This document shows, in pieces, positions 15,682 to 25,068 of a DNA stretch of 64,000 bases. The position numbers were made by a program, and so were the translations under genes. Under the pieces are notes generated by a model. It saw only the letters and a program-made list of their open reading frames with translations. It was not told the origin of the DNA and did no database searches. Origin of the DNA: Pleurocapsa minor HA4230-MV1 (GTDB lineage: Bacteria; Cyanobacteriota; Cyanobacteriia; Cyanobacteriales; Xenococcaceae); contig JAHHHZ010000029.1 of the NCBI GenBank assembly GCA_019359095.1, positions 1-64,000 on the forward strand, given 5' to 3'. Position 1 is the stretch's first letter, and every line of letters begins with the position of its first letter.

Positions 15682-15902
15682 TCAGCTAAAGCTTTGAAAA
15701 CTTCTCGATTCTGCTTGATGAAGGCACGACCCTGTTTTATCTGATTCTCTACGAATGGATTATATGGACTTACTATGTATCCTTCAGGTGTCTCAACTGC
15801 ATACAAAGAATCCCCTTTCTCTAATTTCATACTTTTAAGCATTTCTACTGGAATTACTACCCCTGTTGAGGAGCCTATCGTTGTTAACTTAAGCGTATAC
15901 AT
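15678..15902 (-). CDS. AbrB/MazE-type antitoxin
   Basis: The 74-residue protein has the swapped-hairpin AbrB fold signature: LKLTTIGSSTGVVIPVEMLKSMKLEKGDSLY over residues 4-34. A C-terminal helix (NPFVENQIKQGRAFIKQNREVF) probably wraps the Doc partner. It is first in a two-gene unit with the Doc toxin, 4 bp overlapping. It should repress its own promoter as well as neutralise the toxin. Confidence 0.85.
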   Translation of the reverse strand: MYTLKLTTIGSSTGVVIPVEMLKSMKLEKGDSLYAVETPEGYIVSPYNPFVENQIKQGRAFIKQNREVFKALAE

Positions 15903-16161
15903 AAATTTATTGAATTATAACAATCATTATAATAACATAGTCTCATCTTATAAGAATCTCAATAATAGCGTATCAATTGCATATCAATTTACTCTTGTCT
16001 AAAATAAAAATCTCTCAAAACACTGTAAGTTTTGAGATACATAGCACTACCGTTTTATTTTACTTCTTATTAGTGAAATAATCGGAGGTAAAGTTAAATG
16101 TACGTATTTCTTCCGTGTCTATGATAAACTGTATTAGCAAAGACTTATAAATAGTTCAGTT

Positions 16162-16446
16162 ATGAGTGAAACACCAATAGCCAAGGATAGCCGTATCGAT
16201 CTAAGAGTTACAGGAGAACAAAAAGCACTGCTAGAACAGGCCGCTTCAATTAAAGGAGTTTCATTAAGTGCCTATACTCTTCTTCATTTGTTACCTCTTG
16301 CCCAACAAGATATTAAAAATCAAGAGAAATTGACGCTTTCTAATCGCGATCGCGACTTATTTCTTTCTGCTTTGGAAAACCCACCAAAACTAAAAGGAAA
16401 GTTGAAGTCAGCTATAGCTAATTACAAAGAGAAGTATGGAGACTAG
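16162..16446 (+). CDS. DUF1778 ribbon-helix-helix antitoxin (TacA-like)
   Basis: The 94-residue protein reads DSRIDLRVTGEQKALLEQAASIKGVSLSAY, the DUF1778 ribbon-helix-helix pattern. An extended C-terminal tail (LALENPPKLKGKL-like) binds GNAT toxins in this family. It overlaps the start of the GNAT toxin gene by 11 bp, the canonical antitoxin-toxin order. It would bind DNA as a dimer and block the acetyltransferase. Confidence 0.87.
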   Translation: MSETPIAKDSRIDLRVTGEQKALLEQAASIKGVSLSAYTLLHLLPLAQQDIKNQEKLTLSNRDRDLFLSALENPPKLKGKLKSAIANYKEKYGD

Positions 16447-16957
16447 TCGCTGGGACTTCGTACCAATCCAAAAAAAGCATAAGCGATCTGAATTTGACTG
16501 TGGCAACGATGAACTGAATCAATATTTGAGTAGGTATGCGCGACAAAACGATGCTAAGGGAATTAACAAAGCTTTTGTTGCTACTCAACCAGATAAGCCT
16601 CTTATAATTGATGGCTACTATACTATAAGCTCTAGCGTCATAGATTTCTTATCATTACCTGGAGATGTAGCCCACGCTCAAAAGTTGCCAGCCTATCCAG
16701 TCCCAGCAGCATTAATAGGCAGACTAGCTGTAGATGTTTCCTGTCAGGGAGAGGGATTGGGAACTGAGTTATTGGTCGATGCTTTGCTTCGGATAGTTAG
16801 AGCCTCATCAGAAATCGGGATTTATGCTGTCAGGGTAGATGCGATCGATGAGAACGCAAAGCGATTCTATCTCAAGCATGAATTCATCCCTTTTGAAAAT
16901 AGTCCCCTATCCCTGTTTCTACCATTGAAAACTATTAAACGAGAATTTAAGTTGTGA
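16436..16957 (+). CDS. GNAT-family toxin (TacT/AtaT-like acetyltransferase)
   Basis: The 173-residue protein matches tRNA-acetylating GNAT toxins. It has FDCGNDELNQYLSRYARQND near 20-39, a YYTISSSVIDF strand, and the acetyl-CoA loop as LAVDVSCQGEGLGTELLVDAL at about 97-117. A C-terminal YAVRVDAIDENAKRFYLKHEFIPF segment carries the conserved Tyr. Such toxins acetylate aminoacyl-tRNA and stop translation. The antitoxin gene overlaps upstream. Its TGA overlaps a GTG that begins the N-terminal fragment of a tyrosine recombinase. Confidence 0.87.
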   Translation: METSRWDFVPIQKKHKRSEFDCGNDELNQYLSRYARQNDAKGINKAFVATQPDKPLIIDGYYTISSSVIDFLSLPGDVAHAQKLPAYPVPAALIGRLAVDVSCQGEGLGTELLVDALLRIVRASSEIGIYAVRVDAIDENAKRFYLKHEFIPFENSPLSLFLPLKTIKREFKL

Positions 16958-17010
16958 AAATAGAAATTGTTCCCGTGGCAGAATCGATTTCATCTCCAAT
17001 CGTAGTCGAG
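16954..17010 (+). pseudogene. N-terminal fragment of the interrupted tyrosine recombinase
   Basis: From GTG 16954 the frame reads KIEIVPVAESISSPIVVEQ and then enters a repeat-rich insertion encoding unnatural sequence. The composition resembles the start of plasmid recombinases, and the matching body resumes at about 17519. This assignment is inference from position and frame. Confidence 0.4.
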
Positions 17011-17518
17011 CAAGCGGAGCGAGGCGGTCTTGGGGGTTTCCCCGCAGCGCGTAGCGTAGATCTAGATCGTCGTCTTACGACGGGCGCAAGCCGAGATCAA
17101 TGTAAAATAGTGCAAGATAGACCTCTATCCCATGCTATACATAGCTTTCAGAATTAGTTATGCAAAAAGGTCATATCTTGACCTTTCAAACATTGCCTAA
17201 AACACATCCTTCTCGGCAAAGTCTTAACCTCAGAAGCAGGATTTATCAATGGTTTTAGCTTTGAAGAATCAACCTACTCAACGTTCTTTTTCGGCAATGT
17301 TTTTTGAAGTAGACAAATATAACAAATTATCTGTTGCCAATATTGAAGCCTGAAAAGCCCATTATTTCGTTGTTAAAGATCGCCAAAATCAAAAAAATAT
17401 CTTAATTGCTGAAACCACTGCTGTATATAGCTTTATCACCCATCTTGCACTATTTTACATTGATCTCGGCTCTTCCCCACGACGACTAGCGGGCATTCGC
17501 CCGCGCAGCCATCGCTTC
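17011..17518. mobile_element. Repeat-flanked insertion with 30-bp perfect inverted repeats
   Basis: A perfect 30-bp inverted repeat lies at 17089-17118 and 17442-17471. It is bordered outside by GTCGTC-containing matches and GC-rich palindromic repeats (GGGGGTTTCCCC near 17031, GCGGGCATTCGCCCGCGC near 17490). The interior has a short frame from ATG 17250 (LKNQPTQRSFSAMFFEVD) with one internal TGA. No transposase is encoded, so it looks like a non-autonomous (MITE-like) element or a composite of repeats. Confidence 0.5.
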
Positions 17519-17655
17519 AAGAAGCGGTTGAAGTTGTCCAGCCAGAAGTAGTTACTCTAGAAGATATATTTGCCAAGTTTCTTCAACTGGAAGTAGGAGA
17601 TGGTGCAGCGTCCTCTGATACCATACGTTCGTATCTATCCGTAACCAAACAGTAT

Positions 17656-18516
17656 TTGGAATGGTGCCGAGATAATTTACTCTCACCTGTGGAGGCAGAA
17701 CCAGAGGATATCAAGCTCTACCGTCAACATCTGGTAGAGTCGGGATATGCTAACTCGACAATTGCCACTAAGCTTAATATCGTCAGAATTTTCTATAAAG
17801 CAGCACAGGCTTATGGATTAATTACCAGTAATCCCGCAGCCAAAGTTAAAGCACCTAAAGATAGGAAAGACCCTGCTGCCAGAATTACCTTTATGGAGGC
17901 AGAGGAATTAAAGTTTTTACTTGACTATATTCAATCTCAACTGAACGAAGCCAAAACTAATAAACAAAAATTGGTATTGCTGCGCGATCGCGTCTTGGTT
18001 GGCATTATGAGTTTAGAAGGATGCAGGACGGTAGAGATGCACCAGCTTAAAGTGTCAGATATTGTTAGGCAAGGCATTAAAACTGGACTACAGGTATCAG
18101 CGAAAAGAGCCAGTAGAATCGTGCCATTAACCGATAACCTAGCCCTTTGGCTGGATGAATATCTTCAAATGAGAAGGAAAGTTTTGAGACGAAAGATAAA
18201 ACCTGAAGATTTTGTCTTCGTCTCTCTAAGCAATAACAGCAAGAACCAGCAGCTATCGAGACGCAGCATTAGAGCGATAATCGATCGCTATTTAGTTGAA
18301 TGTAATTTGAAGCATACAGATGGACGGACTCTCTCGGCTCATAGCCTCAGACATACTGCTGGTACGTTGGCGTTGAGAACTGGTTCGGACTTGAGACAGG
18401 TGCAGGATTTGCTGGGTCATGCCGATCCCAGGACTACTTCCATCTATGCTCACGTCGGCGATCGCTGGGAACATAATCCAGGCGCAGCGGTAGAAGAAAA
18501 GCTCGATCTGTCTTAA
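17656..18516 (+). pseudogene. Tyrosine recombinase lacking its normal N-terminus
   Basis: The frame is open from about 17463, but the first possible start codon is TTG 17656. It encodes 286 residues. The body has a SAM-like core-binding domain (EPEDIKLYRQHLVESGYANSTI) and a catalytic domain. Arg I is around LEGCRTVEMHQL, the HxxR box is [16 protein letters not shown], the His of LLGHADPRTTS is present, and Tyr is in SIYAHVGD. Upstream codons (LEDIFAKFLQLEVGDGAASS) match the N-terminus of the intact paralogue at 59581-60645. So about 55 residues of natural protein lie before the first usable start, severed by the insertion. It is probably inactive or poorly expressed. Confidence 0.65.
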
Positions 18517-19067
18517 TTTACTTTTTTCGTCTAATTTTAGTCAAACACTGATAATGGTAATTATCTTTGATAAAAGTTACTAGGTAATCTGTACCACTTG
18601 ATTTTTCTCTGAAATTGCTTAGAATTAGAAATCAATCAAACAATCGCTATTCTTGCATGTGGCGTTGACGAATCAAAGTCTGATTTCTTAATTTTAAGAT
18701 GTTTAGTGAAATTAAAAAAGCTTAAAGGCACGAACAGAAACATTTTGTAAGTCATACATAAAATCACCAAAGCCAAATAATTTCAGGTAAAAAGTGTCGG
18801 CATTTGAAGAGGAACTGTCGCCTGGGGTTGCCCCAGGCGTTCATAAGCCCCGTGGTTTCCCCCATAAGTGACTGCTTTAAGATGCGTCCGCACCCTGTAA
18901 GTCCTGTAGGTTGTTTTGAATTTATCAAACAGTCACAACACACAGTAATTAAAAATTACTACATTTTTGCTTCAAGTTTTTGCAACACTACCCTTTATTT
19001 AGAGGTAAGTCGCTTTGCTTTTAAATACCAGTAATTAGCTCGGTCGATCGCCGAATTCCTAGACTAA
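18517..19067. other. Gene-free spacer with GC-rich hairpin
   Basis: No supported gene. A perfect 9-bp stem CGCCTGGGG-TTG-CCCCAGGCG lies near 18820-18841. It is followed by TAAGCCCCGTGGTT, shared with the 12.9-kb spacer. This resembles relics of IS200/IS605-type ends. The sequence TACCAGTAATTA near 19026 is repeated in inverted form at 20210-20222, just across the IS630 element. Confidence 0.4.
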
Positions 19068-20209
19068 TACCAATTTTCAAAAGTAGCTAGAGAGATAAGG
19101 CATCAGTAAAACATTTCCAGTTAGCTAAAGAAACAACCACTTCTAGGTCTAAAGACTTCAAGATGTTAGCCACTTTTTCCTTAACATCATCTAGATTAAT
19201 AAACCAGAGCGATCGCAAACGATATTTAATATATTGCCACACTCTTTCAATTGGATTTACCTCTGGAGAATAGGGAGGCTGAAATAATAAAATAACATTA
19301 TCTGGTACGTTTAATTTTTTGGCTGTATGAATCGGTGCATTGTCCAATTGAATAATATGTATCTTCTCTTGATTTTCTTGTTGAAACTTTTCTAGAAATA
19401 TTTCCATGCAATCTGAATTAAAATGAGAAAACTCGTAGAAAAAACTTCTGCCGCTAATTGGCTCAATTAGTCCATAAACATAATAATAGTCGTAATGCCA
19501 TTGAAGAGTTTGCTGCGGTTTTACTCCCTTCAAAGTAATTTTCTTACCCGATTCAGTTCTAAAACCGATTCTCGTTTCGTCTTGACACCAATAGGCTATT
19601 TCTCGTCGCTCAAGCCATGTATCTCTAATATCTCTAACTATCCCTTCAATTCTTTTAGGTAAAAACTGTTTAAATGCTTCGACGACTCCAAAAGCTTGTT
19701 TCTCATGAGTCGGACGTGGTAGTTTTAACTTGCTCTGCAATTCGTATCTGACGATTCTATGTATTGTAGAATAACTTATTTCTAGATCTTGACAAGCTAA
19801 AAGCCACAATTGTATCTCTTGATAACTAATAAATCCTTCGGGTTCAGATAGCTCTTGTTGAATTTTAGCTACAGTTTCGATATTTAGTTTTTTAGGTCTT
19901 CCTGTTTTTGGCGGTTCTTCTAAAAGTGAATCTAATCCTCCCTGCTTGTATAATTGTAGCCAGCGATGAATAGTTGATTCTCCTCGACCTATTATTACTG
20001 CTAAATAGTTGATATTTTCTACTAATTTAATCTTTAAAAGATAGAGACTTTGTACTTTGGCATACCCTAAACTAGTTTTTTGCTGCTTCATCAGTAATTT
20101 TAGTTCTTCTACTGATTCTATTATTTCTATCTTAGGTACTCCAGACATAGAGAAACATTTTGTATTTTAGTTATTTTACCAAGTCTCTCATTACTTTTGG
20201 AAATTGGTA
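19068..20209 (-). mobile_element. IS630-family insertion sequence
   Basis: Terminal inverted repeats begin TACCAATTTTCAAAAGTA at 19068 and end with the complement of TACCAATTTCCAAAAGTA at 20209. Flanking TA dinucleotides fit the TA target of the family. The element has entered what looks like an inverted repeat (CCAGTAATTA/TAATTACTGG), perhaps the terminator of the methyltransferase pseudogene. Confidence 0.8.
19087..20148 (-). CDS. IS630 family transposase
   Basis: The single-frame 353-residue transposase has an N-terminal helix-turn-helix pair (VENINYLAVIIGRGESTIHRWLQLY, then PKTGRPKKLN). The DDE core reads YWCQDETRIGF (first Asp), IIQLDNAPIHTAK (second Asp) and LLFQPPYSPEVNPIERVWQYIK (Glu). 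These are the classic IS630/Tc1 motifs. Unlike many cyanobacterial copies, it needs no frameshift. It appears intact and possibly active. Confidence 0.9.
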   Translation of the reverse strand: MSGVPKIEIIESVEELKLLMKQQKTSLGYAKVQSLYLLKIKLVENINYLAVIIGRGESTIHRWLQLYKQGGLDSLLEEPPKTGRPKKLNIETVAKIQQELSEPEGFISYQEIQLWLLACQDLEISYSTIHRIVRYELQSKLKLPRPTHEKQAFGVVEAFKQFLPKRIEGIVRDIRDTWLERREIAYWCQDETRIGFRTESGKKITLKGVKPQQTLQWHYDYYYVYGLIEPISGRSFFYEFSHFNSDCMEIFLEKFQQENQEKIHIIQLDNAPIHTAKKLNVPDNVILLFQPPYSPEVNPIERVWQYIKYRLRSLWFINLDDVKEKVANILKSLDLEVVVSLANWKCFTDALSL

Positions 20210-20225
20210 TAATTACTGGTTAGTG

Positions 20226-21263
20226 TTACATCCGCATACCTTCAATAATGCTGACGTTGGAGCGAGTAGGAATAATTTTATTCAAGCTAAAGCCAGCAGC
20301 TTCAAATAACGATTGATATTCTGCTGCGGTACGCTCACGGCCACCCAACGTTACTAGCATATGTAGATCGATTAACTTGCCTGAAAATGGCTCGTTACCA
20401 GGGGGAATGACCTGTTCTACAATTAATAGCCTGCCGTCTTCTGACATGGCACGATGACAGTTATGGAGAATAGCGATCGCCTCTTGGTCATCCCAATTAT
20501 GCAGCACGTATTTTAAAAAGTAAGCATCTGCACCACTAGGCACGGACTCGAAGAAATTACCCCCAATTATCTCCGTGCGATCGCTTACCCCATCAGCCTC
20601 TAATACTGATTTAGCAGTGGCGATCGCACTAGGTTGATCGAATAGGATACCCTGAAGTTGGGGATTAGCTTTCAAGATTGCGGCAATTAGACTGCCGTTA
20701 CCACCACCAACATCGACTAACTTGGTAATTCCCGAAAAATCATAGCCGTTAACAATTGCAGGTTTAATTGCTCCAGAAATATTTTTCATGGCGCGATCAA
20801 ATACTTCACCCGATTCGGCATTCTGACCATAGTAGTCAAAAACAGGCATTCCATATTCTTGCTCAAATCCGTTCTCACCAGTTTCCAGGCTATGAAGTAA
20901 GTTCCCCCAAGCTTGATAATATTCCCCTCCTCCCAGCAAAATCGAGTCCCTCATTGAGCCAGGAATATCGCTACGGAGTCCTTGAGCGATGGGAGTTAAA
21001 CTAAAGTCTCCAGATTCTGATTCGGCGAAAACTCCCACACTAGCTAGGGCGCGCATCAATCGATATAGGGCGCGGGCATCAGTGTTGGTAAGATTGGCTA
21101 AGCGATCGCAATTTTGCGCACCATCTTTGAGTAAATCGGCAATCCCTAATTTAGCAGCAGCGTAAAGCTACTGCGTAATCCAGTAACCGCTGGACATTTG
21201 CAGTAATGCCATTCTTGCTTTGATATCTACGTTAGGCTGTCCATTTTTTTGCTGTAGCTGCAT
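20226..21263 (-). pseudogene. Small-molecule O-methyltransferase gene with a nonsense codon
   Basis: From ATG at 21263 the frame encodes 345 residues with a single in-frame TAG at codon 32 (21168-21170), in the sequence GYWITQ-stop-LYAAAKLGIADLL. The rest is a complete acetylserotonin/hydroxyneurosporene-type methyltransferase. It has a dimerization domain, KLVDVGGGNGSLIAAILKANP as the SAM motif, FLKYVLHNWDDQEAIAIL with the catalytic His, and GRLLIVEQVIPPG. A 277-residue product could start downstream (21059) but would lack the dimerization helices. It is therefore called a pseudogene. Confidence 0.8.
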
Positions 21264-21399
21264 AGAAAACCTTCCAATAGGGTTGTTTTTTAATATTTAT
21301 CACTTATGAATAGGGGTATGGGTGCGAATAGAGTAGAAGATAGCAAGATCTTTTGTCTTAATTGTGTTTAATAATTTTGCTAAGCAGATATTACGCCAC

Positions 21400-22758
21400 T
21401 TATTTCTGAAAGTTACACGCTACAGCTAGAGGAAGTTGAAAAATGAAGGTACTGCCTTGACCCAGTTCGCTGCGGACACTTAACTCAAAGGAATGCGCTC
21501 GCGCTATGGATTGTGCGAGCGCCAACCCCAACCCCGAACCACCAGTGTTACGAGAGCGATCGCTCTGTATCCGATAGAAGCGATCGAAAATCTTTTTTTG
21601 ATGTTCTGGGGCAATACCAATTCCCGTATCTTTAACTTTAATTAGAGCATCAGAGGCATCGCGCTCTAAAATAACCGTAACTCGACCATCGGAAGGGGTG
21701 TGTTGAATAGCATTGACGATCAAATTATAAACTAGGCGATATAACTGGTCGCAGTCACCACTTACGTTTAAAGATTTTTTCACCCTAAATTCATTCGTCA
21801 GCGTTATTTGATTAGCGATCGCCAATGGTTCTAATTCCTCTACTAAATCACTAACCAAATCGTTTAAACAAAAAAGTTGACGGCGTAAAGGAATTGCTTT
21901 TCTGTCCATCCGAGCTAACATTAGCAGATCTCCAACCAGTTGAATCAATCTTTTATTTTCTCGCTCGATCGTAGTTAAAATGTCTTTAGTTTCTTGTGGA
22001 TCTAAATCGACTAACAGTGCTGATTCTACCGTTGCTTGCGTGGCGGCTAAAGGGGTTCTCAGTTCATGTGCAGCATCTGCTGTAAACTGTTCAATCTGTT
22101 GATAAGAGCGGTAAATTGGTTGCATTGCTAAACCAGCTAGCCACCAGCTAGCAATAGCTACGAGAATTAATGAAGTTGGTAATCCTAATAGCAGAACTAA
22201 TTTTACTTGATCGAGATAATCTTCAAAATCTTTCAAGCTGCGTCCAACTTGAAAATATCCCCAATCTTCTCTTATTTGAGTATGTAGCGAGAGAGAAATT
22301 TGGTGATAAATATTATTGGTGCGATCGCTAAGAGTTTGCCAGGATTCTGTGTTTAACGATTGGGGCAAACCTTCTGGATAATCTCCAGCAATAGCGATTA
22401 AGCGTCCTGACGTATCGTACAAGCGAGCATAGTAATTACCTCGATCAACAGCAGAAAGAATATGACGTTGCGAGTTAAAACGATCGGTTATACAACTAGT
22501 TCCCACTATACAAAGATTGGGTAAAAGTTCTTTGATAATTGGTTCGATTTGTCCTGGCTGCTTCAATTTTAGCTCCAGACTATCGTGCAGAGTTCCCGCT
22601 ACAGATTCTAATTCGTTGTCGAGGGCTACCCAATGAGCGTGAGAGATAGCTTTGTAAACTCCCATTCCCAGCAGACTCAAAATCAATCCCATTACTCCTG
22701 CATACCAGAGAGCTAGAGAAGTACGAGTATTATTAAACAGCTTATTTTGTCTCATCAT
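21400..22758 (-). CDS. rppB: Two-component sensor histidine kinase (RppB/NrsS-like)
   Basis: This 452-residue membrane kinase has TM1 at about 13-36, a periplasmic sensor domain of about 155 residues containing LCIVGTSC, and TM2 near 190-212. The phospho-acceptor box is FTADAAHELRTPLAATQ, the N box is NLIVNAIQHTP, and the G boxes are VKDTGIGIAPEHQ and GGSGLGLAL. The paired cysteines in the periplasmic part could bind copper or sense redox, which is inference. The start overlaps the response regulator stop by 4 bp. The relatives known in cyanobacteria as RppB/NrsS and CopS respond to redox state, nickel or copper. Confidence 0.8.
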   Translation of the reverse strand: MMRQNKLFNNTRTSLALWYAGVMGLILSLLGMGVYKAISHAHWVALDNELESVAGTLHDSLELKLKQPGQIEPIIKELLPNLCIVGTSCITDRFNSQRHILSAVDRGNYYARLYDTSGRLIAIAGDYPEGLPQSLNTESWQTLSDRTNNIYHQISLSLHTQIREDWGYFQVGRSLKDFEDYLDQVKLVLLLGLPTSLILVAIASWWLAGLAMQPIYRSYQQIEQFTADAAHELRTPLAATQATVESALLVDLDPQETKDILTTIERENKRLIQLVGDLLMLARMDRKAIPLRRQLFCLNDLVSDLVEELEPLAIANQITLTNEFRVKKSLNVSGDCDQLYRLVYNLIVNAIQHTPSDGRVTVILERDASDALIKVKDTGIGIAPEHQKKIFDRFYRIQSDRSRNTGGSGLGLALAQSIARAHSFELSVRSELGQGSTFIFQLPLAVACNFQK

Positions 22759-23450
22759 TTGTCTAGGTTAAACCTGTATCCCAAACCGCGTAAAGTTTCA
22801 ATTAAATTGGAGCAAGAGACTGCTTCTAACTTACGTCTAAGTAAGCGCACTTGAGCGGCTACAACATTGCTAAAAGATTCTGCATCCATTGACCACAGTT
22901 GATTACGAATCTGGTCGCTAGTGACAATTTGATTCGGACGTTTCATGAAATACTCTAGTAATTGAAACTCCTTATTGGTTAACAAAACCTTTTCTTTATC
23001 GCCTTTTGGTGTCAAATGATAAACAGTCTGGCTGCCATAATCTAGGCTCAATTTTCCTAATTCTAAGTGTTGAGGCTGAATTTGGGGCGATCGCCTCTGT
23101 AATGCTCGCAAACGTGCCAATAATTCTGCCATACCAAAAGGTTTGATTAGATAATCGTCTGCACCCGCATCTAATCCAGTCACCTTATCCTCCATGCGAT
23201 CTCTAGCGGTGAGCATTAAGACTGGTAAGGGATTATTTTTAGCACGCAACTTTTTAAGCAGTTCGATTCCCGACAAACCTGGCACCAACCAATCGAAAAT
23301 CGCTAAGGTGTATTGCGTCCAATTACTTTCTAGGTAACTCCAAGCGTCATTACCATTTTTTACCCAATCGACTATGTATTTATGATGTTTTAAAGTGCGT
23401 TCGATGGCAGCACCTAAGTTTGGTTCGTCTTCAACTAGTAAAATTCTCAT
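22755..23450 (-). CDS. rppA: OmpR-family response regulator (RppA/NrsR-like)
   Basis: The 231-residue protein has a receiver domain with phospho-Asp53 in LAIFDWLVPG, the acidic pair at 8-9 and Lys in YLIKPF. A winged-helix DNA-binding domain follows, with the recognition region around SDQIRNQLWSMDAESFSNVVAAQVRLLRRKL. OmpR-class regulators bind direct repeats spaced by about one helical turn. The 11-bp-spaced ATTTCAT repeats found upstream of ten units in this window are the likely targets. It lies 19 bp downstream of the TolC gene and overlaps the kinase gene, so tolC-rppA-rppB form one operon with such a box in front. Confidence 0.82.
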   Translation of the reverse strand: MRILLVEDEPNLGAAIERTLKHHKYIVDWVKNGNDAWSYLESNWTQYTLAIFDWLVPGLSGIELLKKLRAKNNPLPVLMLTARDRMEDKVTGLDAGADDYLIKPFGMAELLARLRALQRRSPQIQPQHLELGKLSLDYGSQTVYHLTPKGDKEKVLLTNKEFQLLEYFMKRPNQIVTSDQIRNQLWSMDAESFSNVVAAQVRLLRRKLEAVSCSNLIETLRGLGYRFNLDK

Positions 23451-23469
23451 CTTATTACGGTAAATTCGG

Positions 23470-24864
23470 CTATAAATCGTTAATTGCTCTTTTTAGCGAG
23501 GTCAAAGAGCGATTGTAGTTCAAAATTGCTTTTACTCTATTGCCAGCAGCGTTGGTCAATTCATTTTGTGCTGTGTTTACTTCTAATTGAGTAGTTGCAC
23601 CTCGACGATAGCCAAAGCTAATTAACTCCAGTGCTTCTTGTGCTTGTTCTAGAGCAGCAGTTGCCGTTTCAATATTCTTAGCATTCGCCATCAGATTTTT
23701 GTAAGCTTGTTCGATTTCCCAACGAATTTGGCTACGGGTATCGGCAAAGAGAGTTTCGGCAATCCTAACGTTAGCATCTTCCTGTTTTGCTGCTGCTGAT
23801 GCCGTTCCACCATCAAAGAAATTCCAGGCGACTCTAGCCCCTGCTGCATAGCCATCTGCATCTTTATTACTTAGTTCGCTTAATGCTTGATAATTGGCAA
23901 ATAAACTCACAGTTGGTCTGACCTCAGCTAAAGCTATTTGTCGTTGTTGAGAGCTAATATTGCGCTGTATTGACTGCTGTTTTAATTCTGCTCGATTTTG
24001 AAAAGCTAGAATAATACTTTCTTCTAAAGAGCGATTCCATTGACCTGCTGTTTGTACTGGCTCGGCAGCAGCAACATCAATTGTTTCAGGCAAACCTAAA
24101 ATTCTGGTTAGCTTATCGGTGGCTAAATCTCGATCGGTTTGAGCTTGAGTTAAGTCTTGTTCGGCATTTTTCAACTGCACTGAAGCCCTAATCGTATCTA
24201 GTTTACTTCCCGTTCCTCCTTCTTCTAACAATTGGGCATCACGCAGACCGATTCGAGCGTTTTCCACAGCAGCTTGGTTGATTTTTACTTGTTCGTCGGC
24301 TTCCTGCAAATCGTAATAGGCGTTGGCAACGTCTAGTCTAGTTTGTTGGCGAATTCTTGTTAATTCTAACTGCTCGAATTTTACTTGTTCCTGAGCAGCA
24401 TTAATTTGTGCCGATCGCTTGCCCAAAGTAAACAGGTTGTAATTAGCTTCTACTGTACCGCTCAAAAAAGTAGGGGAAGCAGATTCTGGCTCGAAAATTA
24501 TGTCTCCAGGTCTTTCTTGGTCGCCAACCTGTCTGAGTTCTCCGTTTACTCCGAAAGTTGGCAGTAAAGCTGCTTGAGCTTGTTGTAGAGCCGAACGCGA
24601 TCGCTCCAAGGTTAAGGCAGCAATCTGTAAATCTCGATTATTTTGTGCTGCTAGTTCTAGTGCTTGTTTGAGACTAAGCGATCGCACTTGTTGAATTTTT
24701 ACCTGATTAGGGGAAGTCGGAAGTTGTAGAGAATTATTTTTCTGCTGCTGTTCTTGAGAGTCAGCTTCCGAAGGAGATTTGCTTTGAGCAAAAACTGATT
24801 CTAATTGACTAAAACTAATTCCTACACCAACACCTATAATAATTAACTTTCGAGACAAAGACAT
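23470..24864 (-). CDS. TolC-family outer-membrane efflux channel
   Basis: The 464-residue protein has a signal peptide at about 1-26. It then has two outer-membrane efflux repeats: a LSLKQALELAAQNNRDLQIAAL start and long coiled helices (EQVKFEQLELTRIRQQTRLDVANAYYDL). The second half mirrors the first (ESIILAFQNRAELKQQSIQRN). It should form the trimeric outer-membrane exit duct for the RND pump at 27146-30271 and adaptor at 35722-37425. It heads the operon with the two-component genes. A regulatory box lies at 24962-24979. Confidence 0.88.
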   Translation of the reverse strand: MSLSRKLIIIGVGVGISFSQLESVFAQSKSPSEADSQEQQQKNNSLQLPTSPNQVKIQQVRSLSLKQALELAAQNNRDLQIAALTLERSRSALQQAQAALLPTFGVNGELRQVGDQERPGDIIFEPESASPTFLSGTVEANYNLFTLGKRSAQINAAQEQVKFEQLELTRIRQQTRLDVANAYYDLQEADEQVKINQAAVENARIGLRDAQLLEEGGTGSKLDTIRASVQLKNAEQDLTQAQTDRDLATDKLTRILGLPETIDVAAAEPVQTAGQWNRSLEESIILAFQNRAELKQQSIQRNISSQQRQIALAEVRPTVSLFANYQALSELSNKDADGYAAGARVAWNFFDGGTASAAAKQEDANVRIAETLFADTRSQIRWEIEQAYKNLMANAKNIETATAALEQAQEALELISFGYRRGATTQLEVNTAQNELTNAAGNRVKAILNYNRSLTSLKRAINDL

Positions 24865-24961
24865 AAACTTTCGAGCGACTATTGAAATGAAATTTTTTTA
24901 AGTTAAGGAAAGTAATTAAGTGCTTAAATTCCCCTCTAATTAGACAGATTGACATAATTAG

Positions 24962-24979
24962 ATGAAATCGAGATGAAAT
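24962..24979 (-). promoter_or_regulatory. RppA-type box upstream of tolC-rppA-rppB
   Basis: ATGAAAT-CGAG-ATGAAAT on the plus strand (ATTTCAT-N4-ATTTCAT towards the gene). Both half-sites are perfect, and the tolC start is 98 bp away. This implies autoregulation of the two-component genes. Confidence 0.6.
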
Positions 24980-25068
24980 TTCCACAAAATTAGACCCTAA
25001 CTACAAGTTAGAGTCTGAAAACAATAATCGATAAGGATAATTTACTTTACTTTTTTCATAAGTAAATT

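Noticed and set aside
17012-17157. Continuation of the GTG 16954 frame as a complete small gene
   Set aside because: After about 19 codons it reads through GC-rich palindromic repeats, giving unnatural protein sequence; better explained as an interrupted recombinase.
18820-18850. GC-rich hairpin as an omega-RNA or complete IS200/IS605 end
   Set aside because: There is no TnpA or TnpB gene nearby and only a short shared TAAGCCCCGTG; too weak to call more than a possible relic.
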